Assembly (NCBI RefSeq): GCF_032118995.1
Contig: NC_092650.1
Span: 18,037,501 to 18,101,500, forward strand
Source of the DNA: Asterias amurensis
Taxonomy: Eukaryota > Echinodermata > Asteroidea > Forcipulatida > Asteriidae
Length of the DNA: 64,000 bases
Direction of reading: 5' to 3'
Shown here piece after piece: positions 1 through 11,943 of the stretch (positions are counted from its first letter, which is position 1; every line of letters begins with the position of its first letter). The notes under the pieces are model-generated. The model searched no databases and was not told the DNA's origin. It worked only from the letters and a program-made list of their open reading frames with translations. The translations under genes and the position numbers were made by a program.

Positions 1-462
1 TATTGATCCATTTCACCTGACATCATCATCAACAAAATCTTGAATGCGCCATATTAATGGGCAATTTCACTGTACGTTTGTATGTATAAATCTATGATGT
101 GCGTTAGGCGACGCGGCATTAATACACGTAAACCTAAATTGCCCACCAACATGGTGAGCGCGGATCAGTTGCCGCGTGTGACGCGCGTGCAAGGGGTCAA
201 TACAGTAAAGTGGGGCTAATGAAGCTTGGTTGTGTACAGTGAAGTACATCACAATAACCACTAGTATTGACTTCAACAAGAATGTTCTCAAAATGGTCAG
301 GGGCTGTCCAAAGGTTTCAAAATTGTAAAGATTGCGCGGAACAAGCGTTCTTCCATCCGCTGGCTAAAATGTCAGATAAAACACCGGAGGACCAGTCAGA
401 ATTCTCTCCAAGTTGTCCTCCTGGCTATTTCACTGTTAATAATAATTACAACAAATTCTTCA

Positions 463-715
463 ATAGCGCATTTCACAATAAACCGTAACAATGCGCTTTA
501 CATTAGTCCCCTTGTCATTGGGCCAATAACATCCCTTTAATCTTTCTCAGTTCCCTATGGGGGAGAATACAGCCCGTAGCTGCCATGACACTCCGAAGGC
601 TTTTTCATTCACAATATCAACCTCTGCCCCCGAAGGTACACATTTATACCCCTGGGTGAAGAGAAGCAATTATAGTAAAGTATTTTGCTCAAGTGTCACG
701 ACAGGGATTCAAACT
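463..715. repeat. Dispersed repeat family F, copy 1
   Basis: This block starts with an AGCGCATTTCACAATAA-like edge. It continues through CATTGGGCCAATAACAT, TTTCTCAG(T/C)TCC and ATTTATACCCCTGGGTGA. The same ordered blocks recur near 32632-32730 and 36466-36640, so it is a dispersed element. The AGCGC...ACAATAA edge resembles the reverse of the GCGCTTTATAAAT tails of LINE/SINE elements. The class is otherwise unknown and no coding capacity is seen. Confidence 0.5.
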
Positions 716-2290
716 CACACTTAGCGACTTAGCATCAGAACTTGAAACACATAGATCCTCTGTTTCTTGAAATACAGACCAAGTCAAAAATTTGGCATAC
801 TAGTAAAACGTCAAAGTTCATATCAGTGATAATATTACACGACTATCTCCTGTCAAAATTATTGACATTGTTATGATGAGCTCGGACTAACTACAATAAA
901 CTAATCCTACAAAAAATGTTAGGTTTAGGTTAACGCCACACCACTGTACAAATATAACCACCAAAAGAGGCGTAGTACGTCGTACTGCTCTAAAGCATCA
1001 CATGCCTGCAGCCAGGACATGGTGTGGCCTATGTTGCCCAGTCTTGGTGCCTTTACAAAAGTTTCCCGCCGCCTTTAATATTTTCTAATGGAAAGTACAC
1101 TTTGCATAATGAAATTTAACTTGCCCTCTCAAAGATGAATATCAAGGCCTTGCTTTTCCGGTCTGTTGCGTACAGACAGTACCTGCTACCATCATTTCAG
1201 GTTGAACAAAACAAGTGGTGGATCTACATTCCATTCACATAATTAATTTTGTTCAGAGGGAAAGTATGTATACGTACTTTTGGTAATCACTTGTAACAAA
1301 AAATGTCAATTTCAACTTATGGTAAGAAGTCTACAGCAGTTTTTGATAGTGCATTGTTTGAAGCATTTTGAGAAACATTTTACTTCAAAGTAATGCGGTT
1401 ATGACAAAAGTTTGCCCCAAAATTTGAACTGAAGATGCGTTACTGTCAGTTTTAAGCAATTCTCAAAAATCTGTCACCTTTTGATTAGAAATTTGTACAG
1501 GTTAGTTTTATTGTGTTCATCTACATTAGGATTTTTTTACAGCTGAACGGTTCCCTAAACCAAAGGTGTACTTTGCTTCTAATGGAAGCATTTCACCAAA
1601 ATGTAAATTTGTGAAAAAAATATGAGTGCACACAAGGTACATCTTCATTAAGGAATAGCCCTGTAATCAACTCCTACTGCCTAAAACACCCCCAGTTAGT
1701 CTACCCAAACTAACATGCAGCTAAAATAGACCAGAAATAGGAGCACCAGCACTGGTTACTGAGTTACAAGAGAAAGGGTGCACACATTTTTTGTTATAGC
1801 AGAGACTGTTTCTCTGACATATCCAAAGTCGGCCAGTCTAAGTGAAGAATTGCCACAAAGATAAGATTTTAAGAACGCCATATTTGATTCATGACATCAC
1901 TTGATGCCAACGAGTCGGTGAAAATCAACACTTTAGCCCAGTTCATAATTCCTGCGAATGCGAATGCGATATGAATTTTGACGTCACAAATTCGCAACAA
2001 ATAATTCACAGATCAGTTAAAACGTGCTCAACTCCTGCAAAACATTCCCTGCAGAACAGCCATTTGGCATCAACATTCACTTCACATTGGCAATTGCAGG
2101 ATACATGGACCAGGCTTAAAAGGTGTTGAAGGGAGAATTTTGTGCACAGGTAGAACTGCCGATCGATTTGTCTTGCCACCACTTCACTTATAAACCTCCC
2201 ATGATACCATAATCATGGAGCAAGTTTGGTGGAACGACAAGAAATCTAGACCTATAGAACCCATGTTGGCTGGGCAACCAGGTGTAACTA
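716..2290. other. Unassigned non-coding DNA
   Basis: AT-rich sequence with no exon, RNA gene or recognisable repeat. It would lie downstream of, or inside intron 1 of, the minus-strand GLG1-like gene. I looked on the minus strand for further GLG1 cysteine-rich repeats and found none. Confidence 0.5.
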
Positions 2291-2294
2291 ACTG

Positions 2295-2572
2295 GTGATG
2301 GTCACTTCATACCCAAGTCACTACGTAATTTTCATACCCAAGTCACTACGAAAACCACTTCCTCGTACCAAAAGATCATATAGCGGCGCTGCTAATGGTG
2401 ACTTCTGCTTTGTACCCAACTCCACCAGGGTTAGGGTTAAGGGTTAGAGCTAGGGTTAGGAATAAGGTTAGGATTAGGATGACCTGGGTATAAAGTGACT
2501 TGGGTACAAAGTTAATTGGGTGTGACGTGAATTTGGTACAAAGTGACTTTAGGTACAAAGTGACCAACACTC
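2295..2572. repeat. Inverted repeat with telomere-like GGGTTA core
   Basis: The left side carries GGTCACTTCATACCCAAGTC and repeats of TACCCAAGTCACTACG. The right side carries GTGACTTGGGTACAAAGT and GGTACAAAGTGACC, the inverse orientation. Between them lies a degenerate run of GGGTTA/GGATTA units (2428-2480). The structure looks like an old foldback element; the telomere-like run may be incidental. Confidence 0.5.
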
Positions 2573-3470
2573 ATAGCTAAACTGTACGTTCCACAAAATA
2601 TGCACGCAAATTTGTTATTTTTTGTGTGGAAATTTGAAGGATTGAAATTAACCATCTAAAAATCTTTTTTGTTTTACCCATTGAAGACTTGGCAGGTGCA
2701 TAGAGTAGATAGCAAGACATTTTAACAGAATGAGGCCAAAGCAAAAAACTCATACAAATCAAATTTTGTTCTAACCTTGATGGCAGCTCGCTTGCGATTC
2801 TGCGTAGAGAGAAAAACAGGGTGGGTTTTAAGAAACAAACAAGTGAAGACACAAACAGACAGTTGCTCCTGACCAAGCTACTCATAATGGTATTACAAAT
2901 ATATAATAACAAACTGTCAAAATCCAACCCTCAAATTAGGGTTCAAATTTCAATCCATGTCAGTGTTTTCCGTTAAAGTGTACTTGTGGTCTTTGGCAGT
3001 GTTCGGTTTATTTAATCCTATAACATTTGTAATGTAGATGTACACAATAAAAAAGTTGAAAGTTTAATCTCAGAAGGTGGCCACGGTTAGGAGATATCGG
3101 TGGAAGAATAATCCCCAGTTAATCTTTTAAAAAAAATTCTGTAAACACTTCCCATTTTAATGTTTTTATAATGTATATTTTTCTTGCTGTGTATCTTTTA
3201 AACTCAATTCAGCCCTCGGGCTGCGATGTTTAAATTTTTAATAAACCAATAATAATACTAAAAAATCCACAATCTGAGAAACAATTCCGGTACTGCTTCT
3301 CAAATTAAAATTTCAGGGCATAAAAACTGATATATTTTTGCATTACATTTTAAAAGCATGTTAGTTCAAATTGAGTTGTTTCTAAAAAATGATTTTATAC
3401 TATTTAAAGCTGCTGCTGTATGGTTCTACCCAAATGTTGTTATTGCCACTAATTTTAAGAGTGACTACCA
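2573..3470. other. Unassigned non-coding DNA
   Basis: AT-rich sequence with several runs of A or T. No exon, RNA gene or strong repeat is visible. Confidence 0.45.
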
Positions 3471-3471
3471 A

Positions 3472-3993
3472 ACAACGTACACTGGTCTGCTGGCCAAACG
3501 ACAGTTAATATGACTTTGAGGAAACAGTCAAAGCTACTTATGTATACATGTCGAAGTGGTTCTTCTTCTACATGTACATGTGTACAATGTCTAGCTCATT
3601 GTTTTCCGAAGGTTTGTGTAAAGTAAACCACTGCCTGCTCGAAATGTTCAAATAACTGTTAAACTCTAGCCCCATATACATAACATACACGTGTGTTCAA
3701 ACGATAGTGTTACAAGAACACTGTAAAACCTGGAAAACTGTAAAAGCTGGTGGACTACAACGTACACTGGTCTGCTGGTCTGCTGGCCAAACGCCAGTTA
3801 ATATGACTTTGAGGAAACAGTCAAAGCTACTTAATGTATTTCTAAGTGGTTCTTCTTCTACATGTACAATGTCTATCTCATTGTTTCCTGAAGGTTTGTG
3901 TAAAGTAAACCACTGCCTGCTCAAAATGTTCAAACAATTGTTAAACTCTAGCCCCATATACATAACATACACGATAGTGTTACAAGAAAACTG
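3472..3993. repeat. Direct tandem duplication, about 285 bp unit
   Basis: The segment beginning CGTACACTGGTCTGCTGG near 3475 is repeated from about 3759 with a few substitutions and small indels. The shared part runs through GACTTTGAGGAAACAGTCAA, GTAAACCACTGCCTGCTC and CCCCATATACATAACATA. The second copy is open on both strands for about 90-118 codons, but the first copy does not keep these frames, so the open frames are not evidence of a gene. Confidence 0.7.
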
Positions 3994-4019
3994 TAAAACC
4001 TGGTGGACTACTAGCTGGT

Positions 4020-5917
4020 CCTGGGGTCGATTTCACAAAGAGTTAGGATTAGTCCTAACTTAGGACTAGTACTAGCAACGTGTTAGCTAGCGAGCCGTGC
4101 ACGCCGTGTTAGCACGGTCAGTTGGGCTGAAAACACGGGCAAAAATTTGATGCACGGCTTGGGTGAAGCCGTGCTGTTAAATAATTTCAGTGGAAATTAC
4201 TGAACTTCTTTTATTATTTTTTTGTTGTTGAACAGTTTAAAAACAGCAGTGAGTAAGATTAGATTTGGCTTTACCAGATTTCCTGCTTTTTGAATCAAAA
4301 TTTCAACGACGCAACCATAAAACAATCACTCGAAGTTGCCTCGAAAACCCTGACCACATTGCGACTAGACAAAACACAACGTACAAAACACACATTACAC
4401 AACGCACGTGCAAATTACACGTCATTGACCGTCATCAGCAGGCAGCATGAACTCCATGCACGCGTGGTATGATAGAGGCGAATTCACACGCGTTTTCGTT
4501 CCAATTATTTTAGGTACCAATCTCATCTCCACGATCCTACAAACCATCGCGCTCTGGATTTTTCTACTATGACGTCAGTGTCTGTAACTGTGTGACACGC
4601 GGTGCAGTGCACCTTTTACCGCATACATTCTGCAGTTGCTTTGTAGATTGGTTCTGCAGTTTTTCCCAACTCGACGGCGGTAAACATGACGATCTTTTTT
4701 CCTTCTAGAAATTCAAGGGCACATCGTTTGTTCGTTGTAGAGTTTGTTTGAAACATCGAGACTTTTTTGGATTTCAATGTTTACATCTCATGGGTGTTAA
4801 TGCAGTTGACAAAACAATGTTAATTTTTCGCTCAAAAGGATCAAAAACTGGTTCATATTTCTTTTCAAATCTCAAGTCGGTTTTGCTGTAGACCTAAATT
4901 TATTTTTCAATGCATGGTACGTTTTTTTGCCCAGTGGAACTACTTTAATGGCACTGTCTTTGGTAGCTGTTTGTTCTTTATTCTCCACAGACTGGAAGAC
5001 TTAAACGTTATGAAACCTTAACACGAACTAAGGAAAATATTAATTACCATGATCAGTCGGTCTAAATTAAGCAAACAATCATGGTACATGTAAATCACTC
5101 TTGGCATATTGATGGTTGCAAATACTTGTGTGAATCGTTATTTTACATTAACTAATTGATTTGTTTAAAATAAATACAAAAACTATTATCAGCTTCTTGA
5201 CCTTAGGCCTATAGTTCTGAAATCGAATGGACAAGAATGGAAAGAAAACTAACATAAGTAAATGATAACTCTTAATTTCTTCTTCAATACCTCTTCATTT
5301 TTTTTTTAGTCTTTAAGCAAAACTTTGTATCAAGAGTAACACATGGCAAAAAATATGTTGTTGACAGCAAACTTGTACTGCATTATTTGATCGCTTTTGA
5401 ATCATTTCATTCTAAATGGGTCCAAGTGCAGCTCCATGTCCAAGTAACTGCTTTGAACTGGCCTAATATTGACCCAGAAACATTTCATAGAGTTAAATAG
5501 CGGACGTCGACCACCTTTACAATATCTGTGCTTTAAAGGCTCTCATTTTCAAGTTGAAAACAAAACAAAAATTAAATCAAAATAGTTTACTTGTCACAGA
5601 AATATGAACGCATCAAAGACCACCAGAGAGCACATACAGAAGCCAGAGCTTCCAGGGCCCTTAAAGGGGGGGGGGGGGGTGAGACAGACTTGGTGGTGCG
5701 CGCTCGTATTGTGTGCTACACACACGTTTCTATTTTTCTAGTGATTTTAGGTTGCACTCCCACTTTTTCAGTTTGCACTCCCACTTTCCAAATTCCTGGC
5801 TAAGACACTGAGTCCTAGGAGATATACAAATTGCATGGATAGTCCTAAGTTAGGACGAGTAACTGGTCCTAACTCGAGATAAGAGTAGTCCTAACTCTTT
5901 GTGAAATCCAACCCTGC
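4020..5917. mobile_element. Family D foldback element, split by a hAT-type insertion
   Basis: The left half (4020-4075) reads GATTTCACAAAGAGTTAGGA followed by alternating TAGTCCTAACTTAGGACTAG blocks. The right half (5811-5917) carries the inverse, ending in CTCTTTGTGAAATCCAACCC. In the related copy at 32.0 kb the sequence across this point is continuous (AACTAGTCCTAGGAGATAT), which shows that 4076-5810 is an insertion into an existing family D element. Confidence 0.75.
4068..5818 (+). mobile_element. hAT-type non-autonomous transposon, copy 1, with 8-bp target duplications
   Basis: The element occupies 4076-5810 (1,735 bp). It begins CAACGTGTTAGCTAG and ends CTGGCTAAGACACTG, whose complement is CAGTGTCTTAGCCAG, so the termini are imperfect inverted repeats of the CA(R)...TG kind. 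The flanks AGTACTAG (4068-4075) and AGTCCTAG (5811-5818) are an 8-bp target duplication with one change, the length typical of hAT transposases. A small hairpin GCACGGCTT...AAGCCGTGC sits at about 4152-4174. No transposase-like reading frame is present, so it would have to be mobilised in trans. A second copy lies at 17522-19235 with its own duplications. Confidence 0.8.
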
Positions 5918-7338
5918 TAGCCTAGTCATTGAAAAGGTTCAAGGCAAATCTTATACATATAATTGTTCTTAATACATGGTCCACTTGTTCGCTCAGAACT
6001 TTCACTGGAATACAATAATTTGTGCATTTAAAGCTTTCAACTGCTTTGGGGGACATGGGGGAAATGGGGGAACGATGGTCATGACACTCCAATCAACAAA
6101 TGAAATCCATGCTGGTAGGGGGGGGGGGGGGCGTGGAAAGGAAACCCTTTCATTAGAGGTAACTGGCCCATGATGCTAAAATCACTGGAAACGGTTCAGT
6201 GGGTACACATACACTGTACTATGTACATGTATGGGTATGTAGTAAATCACTTTGGCTCGTAAAAAAAAAAAAAGAACAGATTTCAAAGTAAAGTGTTTTA
6301 AGTTGGGCAATTCCACGTTGGCATCCAGTACTGTAGTTCACCAAATAAAAAGTCAGTCTCCCTTGTGGTTTATATTGACAAACAAAAAGTGCTATTAAAC
6401 AAACAACCAGAAAAAAAAAACCCATGATGAATTGTGATTGGGGTAATTCATCGATGGTGCACTAAAGAAGAGATGAGCTGGGGGCCCAGGGGATCCTATG
6501 TTGAACTTAGAATGCCAGTAGACAACACAACAATGCCCTTTATGCAAAACCTACTAAAGGGTGAAATCGCACTGTTGATGACTTCACCAAAGGAAAACAT
6601 ACATACTAGTTTAAGCATGGAGTACAGCCTCGTGCGAAACAACCTGTAGTTGTTGCACAACCAGTACTATCCTACTCTACCACACGTGTAGTGTCTGAGT
6701 GAGCCGGAGAGATATCTAGGGTATCTTTTGGACCCCCTTTTCAAATTTGAACACTTGGTTTATTCTGTCATTTACACCCAGCCAATTTGTCTTACGCGCA
6801 TGCATGGTAGCTCCAGCTAAACCAATGTCCTTTGTTTACAAATGTGATATTCATTCACACAGCACACCCAGACAGTCGTGGTATAATTTCATCAATGGTG
6901 TGGGTTTTTTTTTCGCTTGTCCCGACTGGGGCCTTAAAAGGACTAAGGACCCGTGCTTGTTCATAGCAGATTCACATGATGTGGACTTGTAACAACATTG
7001 TGTTCTTTGGACCATGGACCCCCCTGCATTTCCCTCGTGTGAAAAGGCCTTAGGGCTACTTTACAACACTGCAACTCGCCAGAAGGATCAAGGACTGCTT
7101 GGTACAGGGGTGTTTTACATGGAACTACAATGTTCATGAAGCATTCATTGGCCAACAGGTAAAATGGAAGACACAATAGCTTGCCACAGTGCACATTGTA
7201 CTCCAGAGCTTTCAAGGTTTAAGTGTCCAGAATTGGTGGTTCACTGCTTGTTTGTTATCACCTGAACGTGTACGCAGTGAAGCATTAGAGCTCCAAAGGA
7301 ACACCCTTAGCAACAGCCACACCCACTATTCTCAGACA
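5918..7338. other. Unassigned non-coding DNA with G and A homopolymers
   Basis: Contains a poly-G run at about 6118-6131 and poly-A runs at about 6261 and 6412. The open frames here are short and show no known domain. Nothing else is recognised. Confidence 0.45.
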
Positions 7339-7346
7339 CTGCCTAG

Positions 7347-7584
7347 TACCAGAGAAATAGGTGCCAGAAAAACATCGGAAACCACCAGAGAGCACTACAG
7401 CAGCCAGAGCTTCAGGGCACTTAAGAGGGCCCTGAACCCCGGTCAAGACAAACTTCGACTGTGCGCTCGTGTTGTGTGCTACACACACACACACAATGTT
7501 TATATTTTTTTGTAATGATTTTAGGTTGCACTCCCACTTTTTCAGTTTGCACTCCCACTTTCCAAATTCCTGGCTAAGACACTG
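7347..7584 (+). mobile_element. hAT-type element, 3' fragment (copy 3)
   Basis: This stretch matches the last ~240 bp of the elements at 4076-5810 and 17522-19235. Shared blocks include GAAATAGGTGCCAGAA, ACCACCAGAGAGCAC, TTGTGTGCTACACACAC and the final CCAAATTCCTGGCTAAGACA. CTGCCTAT follows it and CTGCCTAG precedes it (7339-7346), which could be an 8-bp duplication. However, the left terminus of the full element is missing, so this may be a 5'-deleted copy or chance. Confidence 0.65.
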
Positions 7585-7592
7585 CTGCCTAT

Positions 7593-8384
7593 GTGAAGGT
7601 TTTAGCCAGGATGTGGTTCGAAAAAAAGCATCAAAATTTGCTGGAAATTAAAAGACTGGTGTCCAAATTGTTCACTTACACTGTACAATATATTTACGCA
7701 AAAAATAGTTAATGGCATGACGTTTCGACCCTAGCAGAGTAAGTTGACTGTAGACATGTGTAGATGACAGATAAAACAGGGGGTCCAAATTTAAAACAGG
7801 GTGTCCAAAAGACACACAGACACCCCTCCGGCTCTGCCTAACACTTTTTCCTACATTTGAGAGTTCGGAGATGAAAAGCATCCCTATTAAATATAAGGAC
7901 AAGCACAAAAAGCTGCAAATCAGAGCAATGATAAAAAAAACACTCTGGCAGGTCACTGAAAGCATTGCGGACAACCCCTGGATAATGCCCGTTACAATGG
8001 CACACAGACTTTGTTGCTTTTAGAGCGAACAGGCTGAACAAGAACTGATGTGCAAAAATGACCTCCATAAAAGCCCCTTTTTAAACACTTAGTGCCACAC
8101 CAATTTCGGTGGTATGTGTTTTTTTCAATGACTAAAGGTGACGTACCTCACTGTGTAACTTAAGAAAATATAATGACGTTCAATGTTGACTTGAGGTCTG
8201 GTACCTTTCAACTATGTTGGGTATTTAAACATACTTAATTCTTTAAGACTAAATTAATTATGAATGAGATATTCTCTTAGTGCTATACGTAAGTTCGAAT
8301 AAAAATAATTTACAGAGTACATTTTATTATGTGTAGAAAGTTCTCTCTCATTACATTCTGCTCTGGTCTTCAGGCCTGTATGCT
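7593..8384. other. Unassigned non-coding DNA
   Basis: No exon, RNA gene or clear repeat was identified. Overlapping open frames of 76-100 codons on the minus strand are hydrophobic and low in complexity, without a domain. Confidence 0.4.
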
Positions 8385-8543
8385 TCGTTTTTGAAAGGGC
8401 AAGGGCACCAAGGCATTTTCTTCTTTGTAAAGGGCACCCTATGATGAAATTGTAAATTTGTACTGGAACATTTCGAGGGCACCAAGGCAATGACCAGGGG
8501 AAACAGAGGCAATCGCCTTTGCTGCCTCCGTGAAATATCAGAC
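8385..8543. repeat. Dispersed repeat family G, copy 1
   Basis: The phrases GGGCACCAAGGCA, AATGACCAGGGGAAACAGAG and CGCCTT(T/C)G(C/T)TGCC recur around 22815-22945 and 43140-43256. Function and class are unknown. Confidence 0.55.
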
Positions 8544-9069
8544 CTGGATCTTATTGTAAAAAAAGATGGTCCAGTAAATAGTATAACCTACAACTTACAA
8601 TCCATGTTGTCTTGTAGATTTTCCCCTAAATTCGAGCCCTGCCAGCCACCACCCCCCTGCCCAAAGTCCTGGGGAAAAAATCCAAAATCCACAAGCTACA
8701 CATGTGGTATTCCAACCCATAAGTTTTTGTCCAGTAGAGTTCCAGAATATCCCTCAACTTGTTCCACTCAGAATGACAGGCCCATTAATTTTGCAGGTAA
8801 AAAAATCAAGCATGACACTCGACACAATAGTTACAAAAGAGGCGCTAACGTAACCCTCCGCCCGACGGCGGGAGGAGGCTTATGTTATCGCAACTATAAT
8901 TACAAGTGCTTGCCAGCTAAAAATTTTTAATCATAAAAGTACACCAAAACAAGCGCGCACATTTTCAAGTTAATAATGCTCTCCGCAAATGAGCTATGGT
9001 AGCAAAGTTGCCCCCAGAAAATAATTAAGGATTCTTTCGGTAATATGTTTTAACTACATTTTTTTAGTA
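8544..9069. other. Unassigned non-coding DNA
   Basis: A plus-strand open frame of 146 codons (8490-8930) crosses the family G repeat into this stretch. It shows no recognisable domain or splice pattern, so I do not call a gene. Confidence 0.4.
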
Positions 9070-9262
9070 TTGTAGCCTTGATTTCTGAACATCTGGGTGC
9101 GACTTTGCTAGGGGGCGCCATGGATGGGGGCACAATGTCAGGGGGCGACTTTGCTAGGGGGCAACATTGTTTGGGGCGACATTGCCAGGGGCAACTTTGT
9201 TTCAACCCGGGGCGAGCCGGGTAGGGGGCGACTTTGTTGGGGGCGAGCTTGTCAGTCAGGTG
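9070..9262. repeat. GC-rich degenerate minisatellite
   Basis: Units of the form GGGGGCGACTTTG(C/T)(T/C)AG or GGGGGCAACATTG repeat irregularly for about 190 bp. They are followed by a C homopolymer at about 9314-9330. In the gene model it sits in intron 1 of the minus-strand GLG1-like gene, about 170 bp past its splice donor. It might include regulatory GC content, but nothing specific can be read. Confidence 0.6.
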
Positions 9263-9430
9263 GCGAGATGACCAGCATTCCTCTCCAAGCCCTGCTGCCC
9301 TGTGGTCTTGCTGCCCCCCCCCCCCCCCCCAATTCAAGTTCTGTCTGCCATGTGGCTTCCAGAGCTAGTTGTGGGCTATTCTGCAATTGACGGGACCGGG
9401 AGTATTAATAATAATATATAAAATACCCAC

Positions 9431-10063
9431 CTCATTGGCATTTTGTAGACAATCCAGTACCACAAAATTGTTGCCTCGTATATTCTTGCTGCAAAATGCC
9501 GCCACCTCCTGTTGACACGCGGGCTGATCTGCAATCCTAATGGGTTTACCTGGGCCTCCCCTTGGACTCTTTGGAGGTTTTGGTGCCCGAGGTTGTTGAA
9601 ACGGCTGGCCTTGCTGCCCTCCTTCTTGCCCTCGTTGCTGCAATCCTGGTGCTACAGGCTGCTGCACATTGTTATTGCTAATAAACCTTCTACTATCTTG
9701 CAGGCCCGCATTCATTTGTTGGGGATTCGGGGGATTCCTCCACTGTTGTGGTGGCTGCTGTTGTTTAAAATTGGCGTGCGGGGCTTGTATTCTAAGTTGT
9801 TGCTGCAACTCCGCCTCTGCACCCACTCCCCGCTGCTGCGGCAGACCGGGGTCGCGGCCGCCACCGATCCCCACAGCCGCACCATCACCAACCTTCTGCA
9901 GACCAGCTCCTAAAGGTTGCTGGAAATTTCTTTGTTGTCCACCATCCCCACCAACATCTCCTCGTCTCTGATCAAGTTGTTGTTTAATGGCATCGGAGGT
10001 AACTAAAGAGATACATAAGGCAAAACACGCAGCTAACACTGGGACACGTAGATTGGTCGCCAT
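9431..10063 (-). CDS. GLG1: GLG1/ESL-1-like Golgi cysteine-rich protein, first coding exon
   Basis: The exon encodes 211 residues. It starts with a signal peptide (about residues 1-24, hydrophobic core VLAACFALCISLV). A long Q/G/N/P-rich stretch follows (about 27-175). The exon ends inside the first GLG1 cysteine-rich repeat, with cysteines at 183, 191 and 205 in the spacing C-x7-C-x13-C and the phrase VVLDCLQNANE. Vertebrate GLG1 also begins with a signal peptide and a Q/P-rich N-terminus followed by repeats with the phrase AVLECLQ. The family is a type I Golgi membrane protein that binds FGFs and E-selectin; this is family knowledge, not shown here. The donor GAG|GTGGGT follows base 9431 in phase 0. 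No later exon is visible on the minus strand down to base 1, so intron 1 exceeds 9 kb or the remaining exons are missing from the assembly. Confidence 0.82.
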
Positions 10064-11500
10064 CTTGGATGGTGGATTTTTCTACTAAAAAAAATGCAGT
10101 ATGTGCTGCTGCTTGCGTGGAAGTGATGACGTTTCTTTAGTCGTTCAATCAACTTGTCTAAGTCCTCTTACTTTAACTTTTTACGGAAAAACACATAATG
10201 GGTTTGTGCGATGTGGCGATTGAGGAGGGGAGGGATTAACCTTTGTAAACGCAATTAGCACTAAAACAAGTCTCTCCTCTCTGTTTTTGCTCATTGGATC
10301 ATGTCCAGTTTTTTTGGCAGGTTTGCAACGAAATTGTTTATAAAAATTGTCAAAAGCCATACTCATATAGACACGAGAATGTTTTCAGTGACATGGGCTA
10401 TTTGGACAATACGTGAACTGTTTTTCCCCCTTCTTTTTTACGCATTTTTTTGGGTGGGGGGGGGGGGCGTTGCATAAGTGCATAAGGCTTCTCTCCAATG
10501 GAGAATCGACCACTGTATTTTTCTAAAACTTCAGCCGATTTTTCTGAAGCTTATGTCTTAACAATGTTGAGTAATTTCTGTAAGTTTCATGATGGAAAAT
10601 ATCCATTAGAAATCTTTATTTTTCTGTCAAAATTAAATGAAACTTTGCAATACTTGTTCAATGTGAGATTCTCAATGACATGACATTGTTGTATATTATT
10701 GTCTGATTTCTTAATGGGTCACCGTTGGTGGCGCCGTTTTCGTGCGTTTGTCCCATTTTCGTAGATGGCATAATTTAAATAATAATTATCTTATAAAAGA
10801 TAGTTGAACCCCCGGATTCCGGAACAACATATAAGCAGGAAAAGTACACACAATCCAAGAGCCGCCTAATTAATTTTGAACTCACATAATGCCTTTGTAC
10901 ACACAAGTGGAAGAAGAATTATTGGACTTTGAATTTAATTTTTTTGTTTTTTAAACAGTATAAAAATCAGTACATATTATTACAACTTGAAATGACAACT
11001 TAAAAATAATAAAAAACAAAAAAACGCACCATGTCAAACAAAACAGTTGCTATGGTAAGATGCGACCCCCCCCCCCCCGAGCACAATTTTGCATTACATT
11101 ATGAGCCAATCGGGAAAATCACTGTGTTTGATAATGGTGAGTTGTTAAAATGTTACGGGCAAAATAGTGGGGACATAACTCCAGTAAAGTTACCCGTTTT
11201 ATAATAAAACTGCTTACAAAAAAATCTAGTAAAAAACTGAACAGTTTTCAGGGATCCCAACATCACCCACGAACAGTATTATGATCAGCTGACAACTTCT
11301 ATACGGTGTCGTACACGGCATAACAATATACGACATTTTTTTTTTAAACACTAAGACCATCTTCAAAATATATTTCAGATAAAATAAATCTTTCAAAAAA
11401 GTCTTTCTGCAACAGTTTGGCTACGCAGTGTGTGAACTAAGATGACACGTAGATCCTCATGATGTGATCTTTTAGCGCCGAGGTATAAAATATATCACAT
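10064..11500. other. Upstream flank of the GLG1-like gene
   Basis: Should hold the 5' untranslated region and promoter of the minus-strand gene, but no core promoter element can be placed with confidence. It contains a poly-G run at about 10455-10467 and a poly-C run at about 11067-11078. No other gene is seen. Confidence 0.4.
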
Positions 11501-11650
11501 CAATGGGAGACTTTTGGACGCTAGGTGGCAGCAGACTTACCAGGTAAATTTCCATTGTTTACGTAGTTCTGAGCGTGCGCACATGACCGAGAACAATGGA
11601 TTTTACCTGGTAAGTCTGCTGCCACCAAGCGTCCCAAAAGTCTCCCATTG
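11501..11650. mobile_element. 150-bp foldback element, copy 1
   Basis: Starts CAATGGGAGACTTTTGGACG and ends with its near-complement CGTCCCAAAAGTCTCCCATTG. Most of the 150 bp is self-complementary (GGTGGCAGCAGACTTACC on the left, GGTAAGTCTGCTGCCACC on the right). The centre is TGAGCGTGCGCACATG. Related copies lie at 28810-28947 and 40123-40262, so it is a small mobile hairpin element (MITE). Confidence 0.8.
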
Positions 11651-11943
11651 CTGATTAGCAAATTGGCCAGGTTTTTACCATTTACAACAACATTCTAACT
11701 TGACACACGAAGCCTATACAAATAACAATCCTGTACTATAATATACCTGACCCCATAATATCATTAGAAAAGTTAAACAATTTCTACCCAGTTGGGCACA
11801 CCAAGGCAATTACCAGTTTGGTGTGACCCACATAAATTACTCTTTTTGTTTAAAAAAAAATACAAGAACGAAAACAACAAAGAAGTTTAAAATATTTTAC
11901 TGTAAGGTAAGTAAAGGGACATTTTATTGATTGAACCTTGAAC

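Noticed and set aside
8490..8930. A 146-codon plus-strand open frame.
   Set aside because: It begins inside dispersed repeat family G and has no recognisable domain or supporting splice sites.
9512..9971. Long plus-strand open frames of 100-133 codons opposite the GLG1-like exon.
   Set aside because: They are antisense shadows of the Q-rich coding exon (poly-Leu/Cys reading of CTG/TGT repeats).
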